Part shown: one piece after another, positions 5,122 through 6,816 of the stretch
Layout: each line of letters begins with the position of its first letter
How positions within the stretch are numbered: position 1 is the first letter of the stretch
Assembly: GCA_016776705.1 (NCBI GenBank)
Contig: JADHSW010000159.1
Coordinates: 1 to 6,816 of the forward strand
Source: Rhodospirillales bacterium
Lineage (GTDB): Bacteria; Pseudomonadota; Alphaproteobacteria; Rhodospirillales; JABHCV01
DNA: 6,816 bases
Reading direction: 5' to 3'
The notes under the pieces: generated by a model
Told to the model about the DNA's origin: nothing
The model's database searches: none
The model's input: only the letters and a program-made list of their open reading frames with translations
Program-made: the position numbers and the translations under genes

Positions 5122-6225
5122 ATGGATGGACATACGGACGATACCAAACCCTGTATCTATATCGTCAACGATGACCACGTTCATCGCGAGGAAGTGCGCC
5201 TTGTTTTAAGCTCCCAGTTCAAGGTTAAAGGCTTTGATAACAACAACGCCTGTCTGGATGCCATGTTGGTCCAAAAACCGGACCTTGTTATCGTTGACGA
5301 AAGAATGGTTGAAGACGGCAAGGGTTGCCTGTTCGACAAACGAACAAATCCTGACCTGAAAGACCTTCCTTTTATTATTGCCGGCAAGGAAAGCGCCAAT
5401 CAATATATAACTGGCGATGGCTCCGAAGCCGATACAGTCCTGTTGCGGCCTTTTTCCAAGAACAAGATTCTGATCCGGGTGTCCGATGCCCTGAGCTACG
5501 GCGTTGAGAAAAAATGGGATGAACTGCCACCCCAGGAGAAATCAGCCCTTCAAAGCACCTTGTCCGACTTCCAGGCTATTTCCAAGGCGATAGAGGAAAA
5601 AAGGCCGCTTGATGTCGCAGGCACGGCGGAAAGCTGCCAACCGTTGGTCGAGTCCATCAACAACCAGAATTATCAGGGTATTCTGAAAAACGTTCAGGGC
5701 CATCACAACTACACCTATGTGCACTCCCTGAGAGTCGCCACCTACCTGACCATGTTCGGCCACGCCATTGGCATGCGCGGAGACGAATTGCTTACGTTGG
5801 CCACCGGTGGCATGCTGCACGATGTCGGCAAAACCGTGACGCCACAGGATGTTTTGAACAAAAGCTCGAAACTGGACGACAACGAATGGCTATGCATGAA
5901 GCAACATGTCGATAATTCGTCCCGGGTTTATGACAACACCCCGGAAATTACCCACGGCATCCGCATTATCGGCGAACAGCATCATGAAAAGCTGGACGGC
6001 AGCGGTTACCCCAAGGGCCTGAAGGGTAGCGAGTTGAACGAACTGGCGCGCATGTCCGTGATTTGCGATATTTTCGGAGCCTTAACCGACAAGCGCTCCT
6101 ACAAGGAAGCCTTCCCACCGGAAATGGCTTTCGAAATACTGGAAGAAATGAACAACCAGCTGGATCAAAAACTGGTGGGTATCTTCCGTGAAATCCTTGA
6201 AGGACACGGAACCCTCAAAGCCTGA
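5122..6225 (+). CDS. Receiver-like plus HD-GYP domain protein, predicted cyclic-di-GMP phosphodiesterase
   Basis: 367 residues from the ATG at 5122; an in-frame GTG at 5092 would add ten residues but has no ribosome site, and 5122 has only a weak GCGAG, so the start is uncertain. Residues 11-125 form a receiver-like domain: acidic pair Asp17-Asp18 (IVNDD), candidate phospho-acceptor Asp59 (VIVDER), but Gly88 where Thr/Ser is expected and Arg109 where the invariant Lys is expected (LLRPF). After a linker (about 126-185), the HD-GYP domain carries His201 (VHSLRVA), His233-Asp234 (MLHDVGK), His262, HHEKLDGSGYP at 287-297, and DIFGALTDKRSY at 316-327. The motifs needed to hydrolyse cyclic-di-GMP are present; the glutamate that adds a third metal in some members is Tyr197 here. 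No membrane segment or output DNA-binding domain. It probably lowers cyclic-di-GMP to affect motility or biofilm. No partner kinase is in the window. Confidence 0.9.
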   Translation: MDGHTDDTKPCIYIVNDDHVHREEVRLVLSSQFKVKGFDNNNACLDAMLVQKPDLVIVDERMVEDGKGCLFDKRTNPDLKDLPFIIAGKESANQYITGDGSEADTVLLRPFSKNKILIRVSDALSYGVEKKWDELPPQEKSALQSTLSDFQAISKAIEEKRPLDVAGTAESCQPLVESINNQNYQGILKNVQGHHNYTYVHSLRVATYLTMFGHAIGMRGDELLTLATGGMLHDVGKTVTPQDVLNKSSKLDDNEWLCMKQHVDNSSRVYDNTPEITHGIRIIGEQHHEKLDGSGYPKGLKGSELNELARMSVICDIFGALTDKRSYKEAFPPEMAFEILEEMNNQLDQKLVGIFREILEGHGTLKA

Positions 6226-6257
6226 ACGAATTCAGCGCTCCCCTAAGGTGACTTGAT

Positions 6258-6281
6258 CACAGACTTGTACATGAGACTGTG
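6258..6281. repeat. 24-bp imperfect dyad CACAG...CTGTG between the HD-GYP and haem-protein genes
   Basis: The outer CACAG and CTGTG arms plus an inner CT/AG pair are symmetric about a 24-bp element, 47 bases before the next start codon. A second small stem, CCTGA/TCAGG at 6290-6308, follows just before the ribosome site. Neither is followed by a T-tract, so an operator or leader structure for the haem-protein gene is as likely as a terminator. I saw no convincing -35/-10 pair in this 102-base gap. Confidence 0.25.
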
Positions 6282-6327
6282 CGATGACGCCTGACTGTAA
6301 GCATCAGGAATTTGGGAGATTATCGAC

Positions 6328-6816
6328 ATGAAGACCCTAAAAGCCGCCCTTGCGGCGAGCGCTATTACTTTCGCAACCCTTGGCCCTGCCCTCGCGGCAA
6401 CCGACGATGTGGAAGCACGTATCATGGCCAGTCGGGCCGTTATCAAGGACTTTTTCGGATCGTTGAAGGGAGAACTAGTCGACGCCCTTACGAACGGTGG
6501 ACCGGTAAATGCCATCGGCGTTTGCAACACCCAGGCACCGGCCATCGCCGATGCCCATTCCAAGGCCAAAGGATGGGGCATAGCACGCACAAGCCTGAAA
6601 CTTCGCAATCAGGCAAACGCACCCGACGAATGGGAAACGCAGGTCCTGAATGAGTTTGAAGCCCGTAAAGCGAAAGGCGAGGACACCAGCAAAATGGAAT
6701 TCGCTGAAGTCATCGAGACTGGCGGCAAAAAAGAATTCCGTTACATGAAAGCGATCCCGACAGATGAAAAACCCTGTCTGGCCTGCCATGGTGGCAATAT
6801 CAGCGAGGAGGTAGCC
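6328..6816 (+). CDS. Exported single-haem c-type protein, Tll0287-like (DUF3365) domain, 3' end cut by window edge
   Basis: 163 residues are visible and the frame is open to the window end. A classical signal peptide (basic MKTLK, then a hydrophobic stretch to GPALA, residues 1-23) predicts export and cleavage before ATDD. The mature part has a helical start (VEARIMASRAVIKDFFGSL), a conserved-looking AIGVCNTQAPAIAD with a lone Cys at 68, TSLKLRNQANAPDEWE around 91-106, FRYMKAIPTDEKPCLACHGG around 142-157, and so one CxxCH haem-attachment motif at 151-155. This combination matches the Tll0287-like haem domain, found alone or as the sensory part of kinases and chemoreceptors. It likely acts in the periplasm in redox or gas sensing or in electron transfer; function is unproven. 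GGGAG at 6314-6318, 9 bases upstream, fixes the start. It follows the HD-GYP gene by 102 bases on the same strand. Only the last few dozen residues should be missing. Confidence 0.85.
   Translation, partial: MKTLKAALAASAITFATLGPALAATDDVEARIMASRAVIKDFFGSLKGELVDALTNGGPVNAIGVCNTQAPAIADAHSKAKGWGIARTSLKLRNQANAPDEWETQVLNEFEARKAKGEDTSKMEFAEVIETGGKKEFRYMKAIPTDEKPCLACHGGNISEEVA

Noticed and set aside
6243..6789. Minus-strand open frames under the haem protein gene, and the plus-strand frame at 6312-6653
   Set aside because: The plus-strand frame from 6328 has a signal peptide, a CxxCH motif and a good ribosome site, and it accounts for the region; the others are shadows.

Overview
The window reads as chromosomal DNA from a Gram-negative, heterotrophic, motile or surface-living proteobacterium, most likely an alphaproteobacterium. 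This is inferred from protein resemblance and moderately GC-rich coding DNA; no rRNA or other phylogenetic marker is present. Coding density is high. I see no insertion sequence, tRNA, rRNA, CRISPR array or phage gene, so the content looks like ordinary core or niche metabolism rather than an accessory island.

Layout. (1) Positions 1-1644, minus strand: a two-gene catabolic operon with a beta-alanine/omega-amino acid:pyruvate aminotransferase (334-1644) followed by the N-terminal part of an mmsA-type CoA-acylating (methyl)malonate-semialdehyde dehydrogenase, which runs off the left edge (1-290). (2) 1645-1893: an upstream control region holding small dyads but no convincing promoter. (3) 1894-2355, minus: an Lrp/AsnC-family regulator. 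(4) 2356-2504: a strongly AT-rich divergent promoter region with a perfect TGTTATAAT extended -10 for the regulator, a TTGAAA/TATATA promoter for ald, and an 8-bp inverted repeat covering the regulator's -10. (5) 2505-5035, plus: alanine dehydrogenase (ald) and a second class III aminotransferase as an operon. (6) 5122-6225, plus: a response-regulator-like protein with a degenerate receiver and an HD-GYP cyclic-di-GMP phosphodiesterase domain. (7) 6328-6816, plus: the start of an exported single-haem c-type protein of the Tll0287-like/DUF3365 type, cut by the right edge.

How the genes fit together. Omega-aminotransferases of this kind use pyruvate as amino acceptor and release L-alanine. Alanine dehydrogenase converts alanine back to pyruvate, ammonium and NADH. 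Beta-alanine (or 3-aminoisobutyrate) would be transaminated to malonate (or methylmalonate) semialdehyde, which MmsA turns into acetyl-CoA (or propionyl-CoA). The Lrp-type regulator, between the two operons and divergent from ald, is the obvious candidate to sense alanine or a related amino acid. The block therefore looks like a self-contained amine catabolism module with pyruvate/alanine recycling. The HD-GYP protein and the haem protein form a second, signalling-related block with no proven link to the first.

I did not find a clearly new multi-gene system. The points most worth a second look are the Arg-to-Lys change at the predicted substrate-carboxylate arginine of the first aminotransferase, the regulator's operator architecture, the non-canonical receiver of the HD-GYP protein, and its pairing with a soluble periplasmic haem protein.
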